Shown here in pieces: positions 43,871 to 59,340 of a DNA stretch of 64,000 nucleotides. Source of the DNA: Chlorocebus sabaeus (taxonomy: Eukaryota > Chordata > Mammalia > Primates > Cercopithecidae); the NCBI RefSeq assembly GCF_047675955.1, contig NC_132904.1, forward strand, positions 83,767,447-83,831,446, in the 5' to 3' direction. The notes beneath the pieces were generated by a model, which was not told the origin of the DNA, did not search any database, and saw only the letters and a list, made by a program, of their open reading frames with translations. Position 1 is the stretch's first letter. Each line of letters opens with the position of its first letter. A program made the translations under genes and the position numbers.

Positions 43871-43998
43871 GACAGGGTCTCACTCTGTCATCTAGGCTGG
43901 AGTGCAGTGGCTCAGTCATAGCTCACTGTAGCCTTGAACTCCTGGACTCAAGCGATCCTCCTGCCTGAGTAGCTAGGACTATAGGCATATACCACTTA
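43871..43998 (-). mobile_element. Alu monomer fragment
   Basis: Alu complement from gacagggtctcactctgtc to gactataggcatataccact, J-type text (gccttgaactcctggactc). Only one monomer is present. Confidence 0.82.
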
Positions 43999-44040
43999 TT
44001 GATGGTTGCCTAGAAGTTGCTGGATATATAATAGTTTTGA

Positions 44041-46900
<2,860 letters not shown>

Positions 46901-46904
46901 GGAG

Positions 46905-47050
46905 AAATTACACTGGTCATCTTATAGGTAAACTGAGGCTTAGAGAAGTTAAACATTTTGCCTGTGTTCAAATAGCTAGGAGATTGGAGAGCTAGGATTT
47001 CAACCCTTGTCTCCAAAGTTCATTGATTCTACTATGCAATATAATTGCCC
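46905..47050 (+). mobile_element. MIR
   Basis: MIR core in plus orientation: ggtaaactgaggcttagaga, agttaaacattttgcctgtg, gagctaggatttcaaccctt. Confidence 0.75.
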
Positions 47051-47497
47051 TCAATGTACAATAATTCACTTACTTAGACTTTAAGATGTAAGAAAGGGAT
47101 CCAGTTTCAGTTTTCTGCATATGGCCAACCAGTTTTCCCAACGCCATTTATTAAATAGGGGATCCTTTTCCCATTGCTTGCTTTTGTCAGGTTTGTCAAA
47201 GATCAGATAGTTGTAGATGTGTCACATTATTTTTGAGGCCTCTGTTCTGTTCCATTGGCCTATATATCTATTTCGGTACCAGTACCATGCTGTTTTGATT
47301 ACTGTGACCTTGTAGTGTAGATTGAAGTCAATGTGGTTGTACTGACAGTGTAGTGTAGTTTGATGCCTCCAGTTTTGTTCTTTTTGCTTAGGATTTTCTT
47401 GACTATATGAGCTCTTTTTTTGGCACCATATGAAATTTAGTTTTTTTCTAATTCTGTGAAGAAAGTCAATGGTAGCTTGATGGGGATAGCATTGAAT

Positions 47498-48445
47498 CTA
47501 TAAATTACTTTGGGCAGTATGGTCATTTTCATGATATTGATTCTCTCTATCCATGAACATGGAATGTTTTTCCCATTTGTTTGTGTCATCTCTTATTTCC
47601 TTGAGCAGTGGTTTGTAGATCTCCTTAAAGAGATCCTTCACATCCCTTGTAAGTTGTATTCCTAGGTATTTTATTCTCTTTGTAGGAATTGTGAATTGGC
47701 GTTTGCTCAAGATTTGGCGTTCTCTTTGTCTATTATCGATGTGTAGGAATGCATGTGATTTTTGCACATTGATTTTGTATCCTGAGACTTTGCTGAAGTT
47801 GCCTATCAGCTTAAGGAGATTTTGGGCTGAGACGATGGGGTTTTCTAAATATACAATTATGTCATCTGCAAACAGAGATAATTTGACTTCCTCTCTTCCT
47901 ATTTGACTACCCTTTATTTCTTTCTCTTGCCTGATTGCCCTGGCCAGAACTTCCAGTACTATGTTGAATAGGGGTGGTGAGAGAGGGCATCCTTGTCTTG
48001 TGCCTGTTTTCAAAGGGAATGCTTCCAGCTTTTGCCCAGTTAGTATGATATTGTCTGTGGGTTTGTCATAAATAGCTCTTATTATTTTGAGATATGATTT
48101 ATCAATACCTAGTTTATTGAGTGTTTTTAGCATGAAGGGGTGTTGAATTTTATCGAAGGCCTTTTCTTCATCTATTGAGTTAATTATGTGGTTTTTGCCA
48201 TTGGTTCTGTTTATGTGATGGATTACGTTTATTGATTTGCATATGTTGAACCAGCCTTGCATCCCAGGGATGAAGCTGACTTGATCATGGTGGATAAGCT
48301 TTTTGATGTGCTGCTGGATTTGGTCTGCCAGTATTTTATTGAGGATTTTCGCTTCGATGTTCATCAGGGATATTGGCCTGAAATTTCCTTTTTTTGTTGT
48401 GTCGCTGCCATGTTTTGGTATCAGGATGATGCTGGCCTCATACAA
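47498..48445 (-). pseudogene. L1 ORF2 reverse transcriptase domain, partial
   Basis: A 315-codon open piece of LINE-1 ORF2 protein covers most of the reverse transcriptase domain. Visible family motifs are [12 protein letters not shown] (with the first catalytic aspartate), [20 protein letters not shown] and the catalytic [12 protein letters not shown] box. Upstream of this stretch the frame breaks, and downstream a frameshift ends it after [10 protein letters not shown]. The endonuclease domain is not in frame and the C-terminal part of ORF2 is missing. The element cannot make a functional protein and stands as a relic of a primate L1. Confidence 0.9.
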
Positions 48446-50709
48446 TGAGTTGGGGAGGAGACCCTCTTTTTATATTGATCGGAATAGTTTCAGACGGAAT
48501 GGTACCAGCTCCTCTTTGTACCTTTGGTAGAAATCAGGTGTGAAGCTGTCAGGTCCTGGGCTGTTTTTGTGTGGTAGGCTATTAATTACTGCCTCAATTT
48601 CAGAACTTGTTATTGGTCTATTCAGGGATTCTACTTCTTCCTGGTTTAGTCTTGGGAGGGTGTATGTGTCCAGGAATTTATCCATTTCTTCTAGATTTTC
48701 TAGTTTATTTGCATAGAGGTGTTGATAGTATTCTCTAATGGTAATTTGTATTTCTGTGGGATCAGTGGTGATATCCCCTTTATCTAATTTTTTATTGAGT
48801 CTATTTGATTCTGCTCTTTTTTCTTTATTAGTCTAGCTAGCAATCTATCTATTTAGTTGATCCTTTCAAAAAACCACTTCCTGGATTCATTGATTTTTTG
48901 AAGGGTTTTTTGTATCTCTATCTCCTTCAGTTCTGCTCTGATATTAGTTATTTCTTGTCTTCTGCTTGCTTTTGAATTTGTTAGCTTTTGCTTCTCTAGT
49001 TCTTTTAATTGTGATGTTAAGGTGTTGATTTTAGATCTTTCTCACATTCTTCTGTGGGCATTTGGTGCCATAAATTTCCCTCTACACACTCCTTTAGCTG
49101 TGTCCCAGAGATTCTGGTACATTGTGTCTTTGTTCTCATTGGTTTCAAAGAGCTTATTTATTTCTGCCTTACTTTCATTATTTACCGAGTAGTCATAGAG
49201 GAGCAGGTTGTTCAGTTTCCACGTAGTTGTATGGTTTTGAGGAAGTTTTTAAATCCTGAGTTCTAATTTGATTGCATTGTGGTCTGAGAGACTGTTATGA
49301 TTCCCATTCTTTTGCATTTGCTGAGGAGTGTTTTACTTCTAATTATGTGGTCAATTTTAGAGTAAGTGTGATGTGGTGCTGAGAAGAATGTATATTCTGT
49401 TGATTTGGGGTGGGGAGTTCTGTAGATGTCTATTAAGTCTGCTTGGTTCAGGGCTGAGTTCAGGTCCAGGACATCCTTGTTAATTTTCTGTCTCGTTGAT
49501 CTAATATTGACAATGAGGTATTAAACTCTCCCACTGTTTTTTTGTGGGAGTCTTAAGTTTCTTTGTAGGTCTCTAAGGACTTGCTTTATGAATCTGGGTG
49601 CTCCTGTATTGGGTGCATATATATTTAGGATCGTTAACTTGTCTTGTTGCAGTGATCCCTTTGCCATTATGTAATGCCCTTCTTTGTCTCTTTTGATCTT
49701 TGTTGGTTTAAAGTCTGTTTTATCAGAGACTGGGATTGTAACCTCTGCTTTTTTTTGCTTTTCATTTACTTGGTAAATCTTCCTTCATCCCTTTAGTTTG
49801 AGCCTATGTGTGTGTTTGCACGTGAGATGGGACTCCTGAACACAGCACATCAATGGGTCTTGACTCTTTATCTAATTTTCCAGTCTCTGTCTTTTAATTG
49901 TGGCATGTAGCCCATTTACATTTAGGGTTAATATCGTTATGTGTGAATTTGATCCTGTCATTATGATGCTAGCTGGTTATTTTGCCCATTAGTTGATGCA
50001 GTTTCTTCATAGTGTCGATGGTCTTTGTAATTTGGTATGTTTTTGCAGTGGCTGGTACCGGTTTTTCCTTTCCATATTTAGTACTTCCTTCGGGAGCTCT
50101 TGTGAGGCAGGCTTGGTGGTGACAAAATCTCTCAGCATTTGCTTGTCTGTAAAAGATTTTATTTATTTTTTGCTTATGAAGCTTAGTTTGGTTGGATATG
50201 AAATTCTGGGTTGAAAATCTTTTCTTTAAGAATGTTGAATATTGGTCCTCACTGTCTTCTTGCTTGTAGGGTTTCTGTAGATATACCCACTGATAGTCTG
50301 AGGGACTTCCCTTTGTTGGTAACCCAACCTTTGTCTCTGGCTGCCCTTAACATTTTTTCTTTCATTTCAACCTTGGTGAATCTGACAATTATGTGTCTTG
50401 GGGTTGCTCTTCTTGAGGAGTTTCTTTGTGGTGTTCTCTGTATTTCTTGAATTTGAATGTTGGCCTCTGTTGCTAAGCTGGAAGGTTCTTCTGGATAATA
50501 TCCTGAAGAGTGTTTTCCAACTTGGTTCCATTCTCCCCATCATTTTCAGGTATACCAATGAAACGTAGGTTTGGTCTTTTCATATAGTCCCGTATTTCTT
50601 GGAGGCTTTGTTCTTTCCTTTTCATTCTTTTTTTTTTCTAATCTTGTCTTCACGCTTTATTTCATTAAGTTGATTTCAATCTCTGATATCTTTTTTCCAC
50701 TTGTTCAGT

Positions 50710-50925
50710 TCAGCTATTGATACGTGTGTATGCTTCACGAAGTTCTTGTGCTGTGTTTTTCAGCTCCATTAGGTCATTTATGTTCTTCTCTAAACTGGTT
50801 AGTCTAGTTAGCAATTCCTCTAACCTTTTTTCATGGTTCTTAGCTTCCTTGCATTGGGTTAGAACATGCTTCTTTACCTCAGAGGAGTTTGTTATTACCC
50901 ACCTTCTGAAGCCTATTTCTGTCAT
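50710..50925 (-). pseudogene. L1 ORF1 protein, N-terminal coiled-coil piece
   Basis: A 71-codon piece matches the region just after the N-terminus of L1 ORF1p, the RNA-binding trimer-forming protein. It reads GFRRWVITNSSEVKKHVLTQ, then a coiled-coil stretch rich in E, L and K (RLEELLTRLTSLEKNINDLM). The rest of ORF1 is out of frame, so this is a relic. Confidence 0.82.
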
Positions 50926-51649
50926 TCCTCAAACTTACTCTCTGTCCAGTTTTGTTCCCTTGCTGGCCAGGAGTTGTGATCCTTTCGAGGAGAAGAGGCA
51001 TTCTGGTTTTTGGAATTTTCAGCCTTTTTGCACTGGTTTTTCCTCATCTTCATGGATTTATCTACATTTGTTCTTTGATGTTGGTGACCTTCTGATGGGG
51101 TTTCTGTGTGGACGTCCTTTTTGTTGATGTTGCTGTTATTCCTTTCTGTTTGTTAATTTTCTTTCTAACAGTCAGTCCCCTCTGCTGCAGGTCTGCTGGA
51201 GTTTGCTGGAAGTTTACTCCAGACCCTGTTTGCCTGGGTATCACCAGCTGAGGCTGCAGAACAGCAAAGATTGCTGCCTGTTCTTTCCTCTGGAAGCTTT
51301 GTCCTAGAGTGGCATCTGCCAGATGCCAGCCGGAGGTCTCCTGTATGAGGTGTCTGTTGACCCATGCTGAGAGGTGTCTCCCAGTCAGGAGGCACGGGGA
51401 TCAAGGACCCACTTGAGGAGGCAGTTTGTGCCTTAGCAGAGCTCCAGCACTGTGCTGGGAGATCCGCTGGTGTCTTCAGAGCTGCCAGGCAGGAACGTTT
51501 AAGTTTGCAGAAGCTGCGCCCGTACCTACGTCTTCCTCAGGTTCTCTGTCCCAGGGAGATGGGAGTTTTATCTGTAAGCCCCTGCCTGGGGCTGCTGCCT
51601 TTCTTTCAGAGATGCCCTGGCCAGAGAGCAAAGAAGGTACATCTTTAAA

Positions 51650-51955
51650 CTTAGCTTTGAAGAAACTGATGAGCATTAATCAAGGAGAAGAGGCCAAAAG
51701 TCTTTGCCAGTTAGGAGAAACAATATGAAAAGGATTAAAGTAAGGTACTAGGAACAGGTAACTTTAATTGCAGAATCAAAAAGGAAAGCAGTGTGGGTGG
51801 TGTCATGTTGAAGGGAAGTAACATTTGTTGAGTGTCTATTATATGCTCTACGTGCATTATAATTATCCAGCTCATTCATACAACTTTCCATTTTTGTTAC
51901 TCTTATCACTGTTTTTCCAAAGGAGGTATTTCAGGTTCAAGACAGTGTAGTGTTT
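51650..51955. mobile_element. L2 (minus) and MIR (plus) fragments
   Basis: About 51650-51775 resembles L2 3' complement (aaactgatgagcattaat, gaggccaaaagtctttgcc). About 51822-51955 resembles MIR in plus orientation (catttgttgagtgtctatta, ccagctcattcatacaac). Both are weak. Confidence 0.5.
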
Positions 51956-52343
51956 TGTTTTGTTTTTTTTTTAATCACATTTCCCTGATAATTTATGATA
52001 TGAATGCTTAGGGTATTGATAAGCTTGTGGTAGAATCAAGAATTCGTGTTCTGTCTCCCAACTGGAGTAGCCAGCGTCCTGTGCTAAGCCAGTACTGCGA
52101 GTGTATTTGTTAAGCAAGGATTCTTAGGTAACCTCATGACAAAAATATCAGCTAAGAGAAGTAATGAAAAAAATACTGGTCTGCATGTCAGTAGACTTTA
52201 CTAGACTTTGAACAGTTTACTGAACTCCTCACAACTTCAACTTTATACTTCAGAAAATGAGCCAATTAGATGATCTTTAAGGTCCTATATGGCTTTAACA
52301 TTTTCTGCTTACAGGTAGCTTTGTATACCCTTTCTGCCTAGGT

Positions 52344-52666
52344 AGCGGTTTCCAGCCTTTTTGACACGAGAGACTGGCTTCGTCGGAGACAATTTTTCTA
52401 CAGGGGGCTTGGTTTTGGGATGAAATTGTTCTACCTCAAATCATCGTTAGATTATCATAAGGAGCACACAACCTAGATCCCTCCCATGTGCAGTTCAAAA
52501 TAGGGTTCACGCTCCTATGAGAATCTACTGTCACGGCTGATCTGACAGGAGGCCAAGCTCAGGCGGTAATGCTCGCTTGCCTGCTGCTCATCTCCTGTTG
52601 TGTGGCCTGGTTCCTAACAAGCCAGGGACCAGTACCTGTCCATCTCTCAGGGGTTGGGAACCCCTG
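52344..52666 (-). mobile_element. MER1-like hAT-Charlie element
   Basis: Complement of a MER1-type element: ggtttccagcctttttgaca, gagacaatttttctacaggg, ctcctatgagaatctactgt, gatctgacaggaggccaagc, ending ggggttgggaacccctg. Same superfamily as 14437-14947, opposite orientation. Confidence 0.82.
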
Positions 52667-52685
52667 TGCTTAATTAAGCCTTTAA

Positions 52686-52866
52686 AGTTGTGGTTGTCAA
52701 CTTTGACTGAGCTTGAGAATTGCCCATGGAACTCTGCAAAACTATAGGTAACCTGGGCTCCATCACCAAAGACTTTGTCTTTGAGGTCTAGTTTGGGGCT
52801 CCAGTATCCATATTTTTTAAAATGTCCCCTGATTTTAATACTTAGCTACTGTTGTAAACCACTGTA
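52686..52866. mobile_element. MER5A-like hAT-Charlie element
   Basis: The ends gtggttgtcaactttgac and gctactgttgtaaaccactg, with ggaactctgcaaaactat and ggctccagtatccatatttt inside, match the MER5A layout. Diverged. Confidence 0.65.
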
Positions 52867-55248
52867 TTAGAAATATTTTTTAATTCTTTCTTCTTTGAAC
52901 TCAAGGAGAGTACTCTCTGTATGAGATAAAACAGGTTAAGAAATAGAAAGGAAATTTAAAGTGTATATAAAGATTTTTGTATGTAAAGTAGAACACAGTA
53001 TTAAGGTTTGTTGCTGTTTTGACAAGAAGGAAAAGTAGGTTTTTTTAAACCTACTTTTGTTTTATATGATGACATGGTATTGGGTATTCTGAATGATTTA
53101 TTAGAATGGATTTTTTTAAAACCTTCCAGGAGCATGCTGTATATAAGTAATATAGAATATTTAATTTTAGAGTGATTGCTGCAGTGAGGGTAGGGATTCT
53201 TTGCTAGGAATTTCTATTTCTTAAAGTTTAACACCTACCTGACACATAATAACAATCTCAGTATATGTCTGATGAAGAAGTAAAAGATTTGTTTAGACAG
53301 AACTGAAGTGGCAAACACTACTTTAATTTCATCAGCTTTCAGTTTAAGATAAGTATATCTTTATAGATTTTTATGGATAGTTATAAATATTGGTGTTATT
53401 TTAAAATTATGATATTTAATACAGCAATAATTATTTTTGACATTAAATTTTCTCATGAAAATATTCATGAATTAAATAATTAAAGAATATTTAAATAATA
53501 CAATTTACATAGTTGGTATTTCTTATTCACAAAGAGATTTGATTATTCAGCTATTAAGATATATTTCCAACATCACTAAAATTATTATACTTAATTTTAG
53601 TATTATATTTAAGGAAACTAAGCATTTTCTTATTGTTGAATGTGAATTCTTTATACAAGAAAACCTAGAAGTAAACTCTCAAATATATATATTTTTTGTT
53701 GAATCTATTTTTTCTTATATATTTTTGTTATTATTTTTTTCTTTACTGCTTCCCTTCTAGCACTACCTCAGGAAAAAATGTAAGTCTTTAATAAGCAAAG
53801 TATTCAAATAATGAAATCTCTGAGACCTGGTGCCTAGTAGAATGCCAGGAACTAGTGGCTTGTAGAACCTAATCAAATAAATATTCACTGATAGCGTCCT
53901 AAAGGCAAATGTGATGCGTGGCACTGGAATCAGATCTAATGTTCCTTCTTTGTTCTTTGTTCCCCTGAATAATTATTGTGAAGTAGATTACTAGATACTG
54001 GGTTTTAATTGTAAGCTAAACCAAAATGGTTTTGGCTTTCAAAAAGTGTTATAGTCTGGTGACTGAGTCATAACCTGCTACTTAGGACCTTGCCAGTGTC
54101 TTCTGTAAACAGACCAGCAGCAAGCTCATGCATTGCTTTGTGAGAAATAAATTAGATAATGTCTATAAGGCAGCTAGCACAATGTCTGCCACAAAATAAG
54201 CCTATTAGAATTAGCCTGTTCTAAATCTTAACTTATTTTTATTTTATTACATCTGTTGTATTATTTTCTATATTGGGGTGAGTAAATGGAGATCTTATGT
54301 TTATAACAGTGCGTGAACTGGTAGTTGATAATAAAAGACAGAGTTTAGGTATTTTGATCCACAACTATACTAATAGCAGTGTTATTGGCACTTTTGAGTG
54401 ATTATTTCCTTCCTGTGTGAGTCATATTTGAGTTGGCATTTGTTACCAGTGCCCTCTGCTGTCTAGTGCCAGTATCTCAGTATTATACAAAACATGTTTA
54501 GTCACAAACTTGATGTGTACTACTCAACCACATTCTGCTGATCATGTGTTTGTTTTTATGCATAAAGTAAATATAACAAGGGAAGTGCAATAATAAAAAA
54601 AAAATGACTTGTACAAACAAACATAAGAATCCTATTAACCAAACGGTAAAGTTATTACATGGTGAAAACTTAGTTTTGATTATTGCAAGTCTTAGTTGGG
54701 CAGAAGTCCCACTGAGATTGGTGAGACATGGGCCTTCCAGAAATGCAGACTAAGGCTTAGTTGATCCTGTCAAAGAAAATTGGATTATCACTTTTGCAAT
54801 AAGATCTCTGATTTATGTATCATATTTTAATGGGAAGAAAATATTAAGATACCTTACACATGTCTATTGCTATTTAAATATACTTTTTATTAACATGATT
54901 CACTTCTGCCCATATCCTCATACCATGTAGGAAAAAAAAAGAATTCTGACCACTCTAGAATGTTCCTGATAACTTTTTCAAGTCTATTATTTTATTCTTC
55001 TGTTGTTGGTTTTCAAATTGGATACTTAGTAAGCTATACGTAATCTATTAGAATATAGCCTAGAAGAGTTAGAATGATTTTTCCTTTTTAAGCAGCAATT
55101 CAAATACAGCAGTTTTAAAAAGCATGTGGGGAGAATGGATAGCATCTAGAGAAGGGGATAGGAAATAAGTATGGAAAAGAATCTTGAGGAAAAGGAAAGA
55201 GATATGAGATATGATATGGCCTAGGGAGTATTTATTATAAGCAAGGTG
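52867..55248. other. Low-repeat sequence with a possible microexon
   Basis: Mostly unassigned AT-rich DNA. A MIR-like tail may lie at about 54120-54215. At 53761-53779 a 19-base segment sits between a good acceptor (tttactgcttcccttctag) and a good donor (gtaagt). Confidence 0.45.
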
Positions 55249-55462
55249 CAGTAAGTCCTCATGTCCTGTTGTCAGTAGCTCCTTGGAAACTGTGACTTTG
55301 AGTGAAATGCCTTACAGCAGGGCCTCCAATCACGTCCCTTTGTTCAATCCCATTTTGTTGTAACATTGAAGAGGGGAATAGTAGTTTTGTTTGTCATACA
55401 TTGTTTCACTTAAAATAGCGGTTGCCAAGATCCTATCAAGGACATTATGTTCAGATTTACTG
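55249..55462. mobile_element. Mariner/Tigger-type MITE with long inverted ends
   Basis: The left end cagtaagtcctca...ctccttggaaactgtgact and the right end (cttaaaatagcggttgccaag...gatttactg) are imperfect inverted repeats of about 60 bases, next to TA. No coding capacity. Family not named. Confidence 0.65.
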
Positions 55463-56656
55463 TATATACAGAGACATCCCAATCCTATCTCTAATGTGGT
55501 GGGAAGAAATTAGTTTTGAACACAGAACAGAAAGTTTGAGATAACTGAAGCCACTGGTCATCACTTTCAGGGTGATAAAGCATTAAAAAAGGCTTCCAGG
55601 AGGTTGTGGAGTTATTATTAATATCTTGCTCATGTAGAAAAAATGTACCTTTTAATAGCCATCAGTCTGGATGGTATAGATATTGAACCGCCAGAGGCAG
55701 AAGACTGGACTAAGTATAATAATATCTTGATATTTATTTCAGATCTCCAATTCCGTGAATCAAAACAGCATATTATATTTTGGCAGGTTCTTAGAAAATT
55801 TATAGTTCATGCTAGAATCACATCATAAAACATTAAGCTTCAGAACTTGTATTTTATTCGTGCTGGAATATTTTACCCTTGTCACTAAATCTGCTTTAAA
55901 TAGCTCACCATGTTATGTGCATTATTGCATACCCCTGATGAACAAACAGTTTATTTTGAAAAGTTTGGTGTAGACCAAGAAGGCCAAGGGTCAAACCAAG
56001 ATTTAAAAAATATCAGATCACAATATTTAAGTTTGTTGGCCTTGTCTGTACCAACTCTGTACGTGCCTTTCTACACTGAGATGATTATCTTTTGAAATTC
56101 TCTTATTTTCTTCATAATAGTAAGTCTGCTTTTGATTTAAATACAAAAATAAATGTGTTATAATTTTGTCCTTAAACAAAACAAACAACGTCTGTTTAAG
56201 TATGGAACATTTAGGTTTTATTTTCAAAAATTAGAAGGGTTCTTAAGATAATATCAATTTGTTTTGATTCTAATGGGAAGAGCTTTAGGTCAAGAAAGCA
56301 ATTACTTCCACATGGGTAAGGCTGAGCCTAACTACCTCCCCTATACCAACCACCCACTAAACTTAAATTTATCTACTCTGGCTATATAGCTAGATGTGGT
56401 TGAATGCATTAGAAGACACAGGCTTTATTTAAGAAACAAAGATTTTAGATATGTAGAAAATGTTTCTTTGTACAAACATACCAAAATAATTTTGCATATA
56501 ATATTAGGTGAGTTCAGCAGCAAGTAACTTAAACATTTTGAATTAGCAAATAAATTTAACTTTATGCATATATGTGTATGGCCAAATATAATTTTTACCA
56601 TTTTGTTTGCACATCATTTTTATTTTTAATTGACTGTTGTGTTCTCAGTAGGTAAG
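55463..56656. other. Unassigned sequence
   Basis: I see no assignable repeat, convincing exon or RNA gene in these 1.2 kb. Confidence 0.45.
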
Positions 56657-57080
56657 TGCTATAGTTTGGATATTTGACGCTTCAAACCTCATGTTGAAAT
56701 GTGATCACCAGTGTTGGAGGTGGAACCTAATGGGGGAGGTGTTTGGATCATGGGGGCGGATTCCTCATCAATGACTTGGTACCTTTCTTGTGGTAATGAG
56801 TGAGTTTCTATTCTGTTAGTTCCCATGACAGCTGGTTGTTAGAAAGAGCCTGGCACCTCCCTGCCCCTTCCTGTCTCCCCATATGATGTCTGCACATGCC
56901 GGCTCACCTTTGCCTTCTGTCATGAAGAGAAGCAGCTTGAGGCCCTTACCATATGCATATGCTAGCCCCATGCATCTTGTACAGGCTACAGAACTATGAG
57001 CCAAATGAATACCTTTTTAAAATAATAAAGTACCCAATCTCAGGTATTCCTTTTTAGTAACACAAATTGACTAAGATACT
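56657..57080 (+). mobile_element. MST-type ERVL-MaLR solo LTR
   Basis: Starts tgctatagtttggatatttg and follows the MST LTR: cagtgttggaggtggaacct, gtgtttggatcatgggggcg, gagcctggcacctccctgc, gaactatgagccaaatgaat, ending near gactaagata. No internal retroviral sequence. Confidence 0.88.
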
Positions 57081-58077
57081 GAGTTTGCCATATAATGTCA
57101 AGTATCGTTTGAGATGGTTCAGTAGGGATGTGGCAGGTCAGAACAGAGAAGATTTGTGTTTAATGATAAAGAGATGTCATTAATTTCAAATAGGAGATTG
57201 TACAAATTTCCATATACTTTTGAATTTTAGAGGATTGAAGTCCATGGGAAAGATTGTTAAGGTAATTGGAAGAGTTGAAGGAATTTGGTAAAAGTCTGGT
57301 TTAATGACTTTCACTGTAGTGGTTTTAGCCTAATGGCTGGGATTGAAGTCAGATTGTAGTGGGTTAGGGAGTGAGTGAATGAGAGGGGAGGATGAATAGA
57401 TTTTACACATATATACCTCTTTTTTCAGGAAGGTGGTTTCAAGAAGAGAATTAAAGGACAGTATCAAGAGGGAAAGCTCAGGGGTTAAAAAACAGTGCAT
57501 CCCATGCATATAACAACTTACTTTCTCTCTTTTCTTATTGTTTAAAGTGTCCCATTAGCCAGTGCTGAATGCAAATCTGGCTCTAATATTAATATAATAT
57601 ACATGCTAGCAGTCCTTTTGATACAATTTTTCAGTAATGGATTATAAAATCATCAAGTGAAAGAACATTTAATAGGCAGAATCACAACTGAACGTAAAAT
57701 CTCTGAGACTAATGAGAGCACCCAGGGCATTGGCTAACTCCAGATTGCCCCAATTGAAAGCACTTTATCATTGCCTCACCCCTTCATTTTAAAGTATTTT
57801 CCATAAAATGTGGACCTAATCCATCCTACCTACATCCTACATCCTACATGTGAGATCTTTAACCTTGTTTAACATTGCTAATTTTGATAGAGTTCTTCTG
57901 TATATCTAATGGAGTGCTCTTAAGACAGTTGAAACCCTTCATTTCTTGTTATTTGTGCACTGACTGATGCATTTAATAAATATTTGGTGTTCATTATGAG
58001 AATACAGAATGAAGAAATACATGATTATTATAACTTTGAATGCCTTCTGTAATCTTGGAAACTTATTGATTAGATTT
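57081..58077. other. Unassigned sequence
   Basis: Nothing recognised with confidence. A short tandem catcctac motif lies at about 57822-57847. Confidence 0.45.
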
Positions 58078-58312
58078 TAAAAACCAGTTTTATTGTGGTA
58101 TAATAACCATAAGTTATACTCATTGAAAGTGTACAATTCAGTGATTTTTAAGTACATTTATGGAGTTGTACAGCCATAATCAAATCTAGTTTTTGAATAT
58201 TTCTATCACTCTAAAAAATATTTGTTGCTATCACTTCCCATTGCTACTCCCAGACCCAGGTAACCGCTAATCTTTTTGTCTTTTTTTCCATTTCTGCCCT
58301 CTGTGGGTATAT

Positions 58313-58952
58313 TGTAATACAGTTCTGACACTAACTGTCCATCAGTTAGCATCAGACTCCACAGGTTTAAGAGTTTAGCCCTCCAGAAGACTGCTCTCAA
58401 TTCAGATGCCAGCCACAAATGCGGAACATTCATGCTTCTGACTACTGACTGTAAAATTGGAGATTCCCGAATTTATAGGTTCAGTAATTCTCTGGAATGA
58501 CAGAGCTCACTAAAAATGTTATACAGTTTCTTTATAAAGGGTACACATAAGACAAGGTTTGGAAGGGACCTGGACCTAAAGCTTCCATGCCCTCTCCTTA
58601 TAGAGTCAGGGTACATTACCCTCTCTGCATGTCAGTGTGTCCACCAAGCCTCAGTGTTCAGAGCTTTTGTTGGGGTTTCAGTATATGGGTGTGATTGATT
58701 AAATTATTGGCCATGTGATTGAAGTGTCTCCAGCTCCCCACCTGTCCTTGGAGGTGCTGTTGACCTAGAATTCCAACCCTCTAATCATGTATTTGGTTTT
58801 TTTGGTGACCAGTCCTTATCTGGAAGCTATCACCATGAGCTACCTCATTAGCATAACAAAGACAGTACAGTCACCTATGAAATTCCAAGGGTTTTTGAAG
58901 CCCTGTGCCAGCAACCAGGAGCAAGGTTCGGATATATTTTTATTATGCCACA
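58313..58952. mobile_element. ERV-type LTR inserted in L1M
   Basis: About 640 bases starting tgtaatacagttctgacac and ending ttattatgccaca interrupt the L1. Blocks such as cttccatgccctctccttat, gtgtgattgattaaattatt, ccaaccctctaatcatg and gaaattccaagggttttt are typical of an ERVL-like LTR. No viral genes are present. The family is uncertain. Confidence 0.55.
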
Positions 58953-59051
58953 ATCTAAACTCTCTTTTTCTGAAAATTTTATATACATGTAATTATACAA
59001 TATGTGCCCTTTTGAGTCTGCCTGCCTTTCCTTAACATGATATGTTTTGGT

Positions 59052-59340
<289 letters not shown>

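Larger units (their letters stand above)
47083..51640 (-). mobile_element. L1PA/L1PB-type L1, lacking both ends
   Basis: The complement of a primate L1 is continuous from inside ORF2 (ggatccagtttcag, 47097) through the reverse transcriptase region, the ORF1 region (about 49.8-50.95 kb) and about 460 bases of 5'UTR (ggtctgctggagtttgctgg). It stops near 51640. The last ~1.3 kb of ORF2, the 3'UTR and the poly-A are missing at the 47083 side. A small extra segment lies near 47330-47360. No target duplication was found. Confidence 0.9.

Noticed and set aside
43677..43968. Frames rich in PS or GRKE repeats
   Set aside because: They are translations of the TCCC/TTCC tetranucleotide repeat and the adjacent Alu.
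47070..51655. Twin-priming inversion joining the 47-51.6 kb L1 with the L1 at 61.9-63.7 kb
   Set aside because: The 61.9-kb copy has its own complete target duplication and tail, so it is an independent insertion.
57421..57500. Exon-like start after cctcttttttcag
   Set aside because: The acceptor is fair, but there is no good donor before the in-frame stop near 57487, so an exon is not supported.
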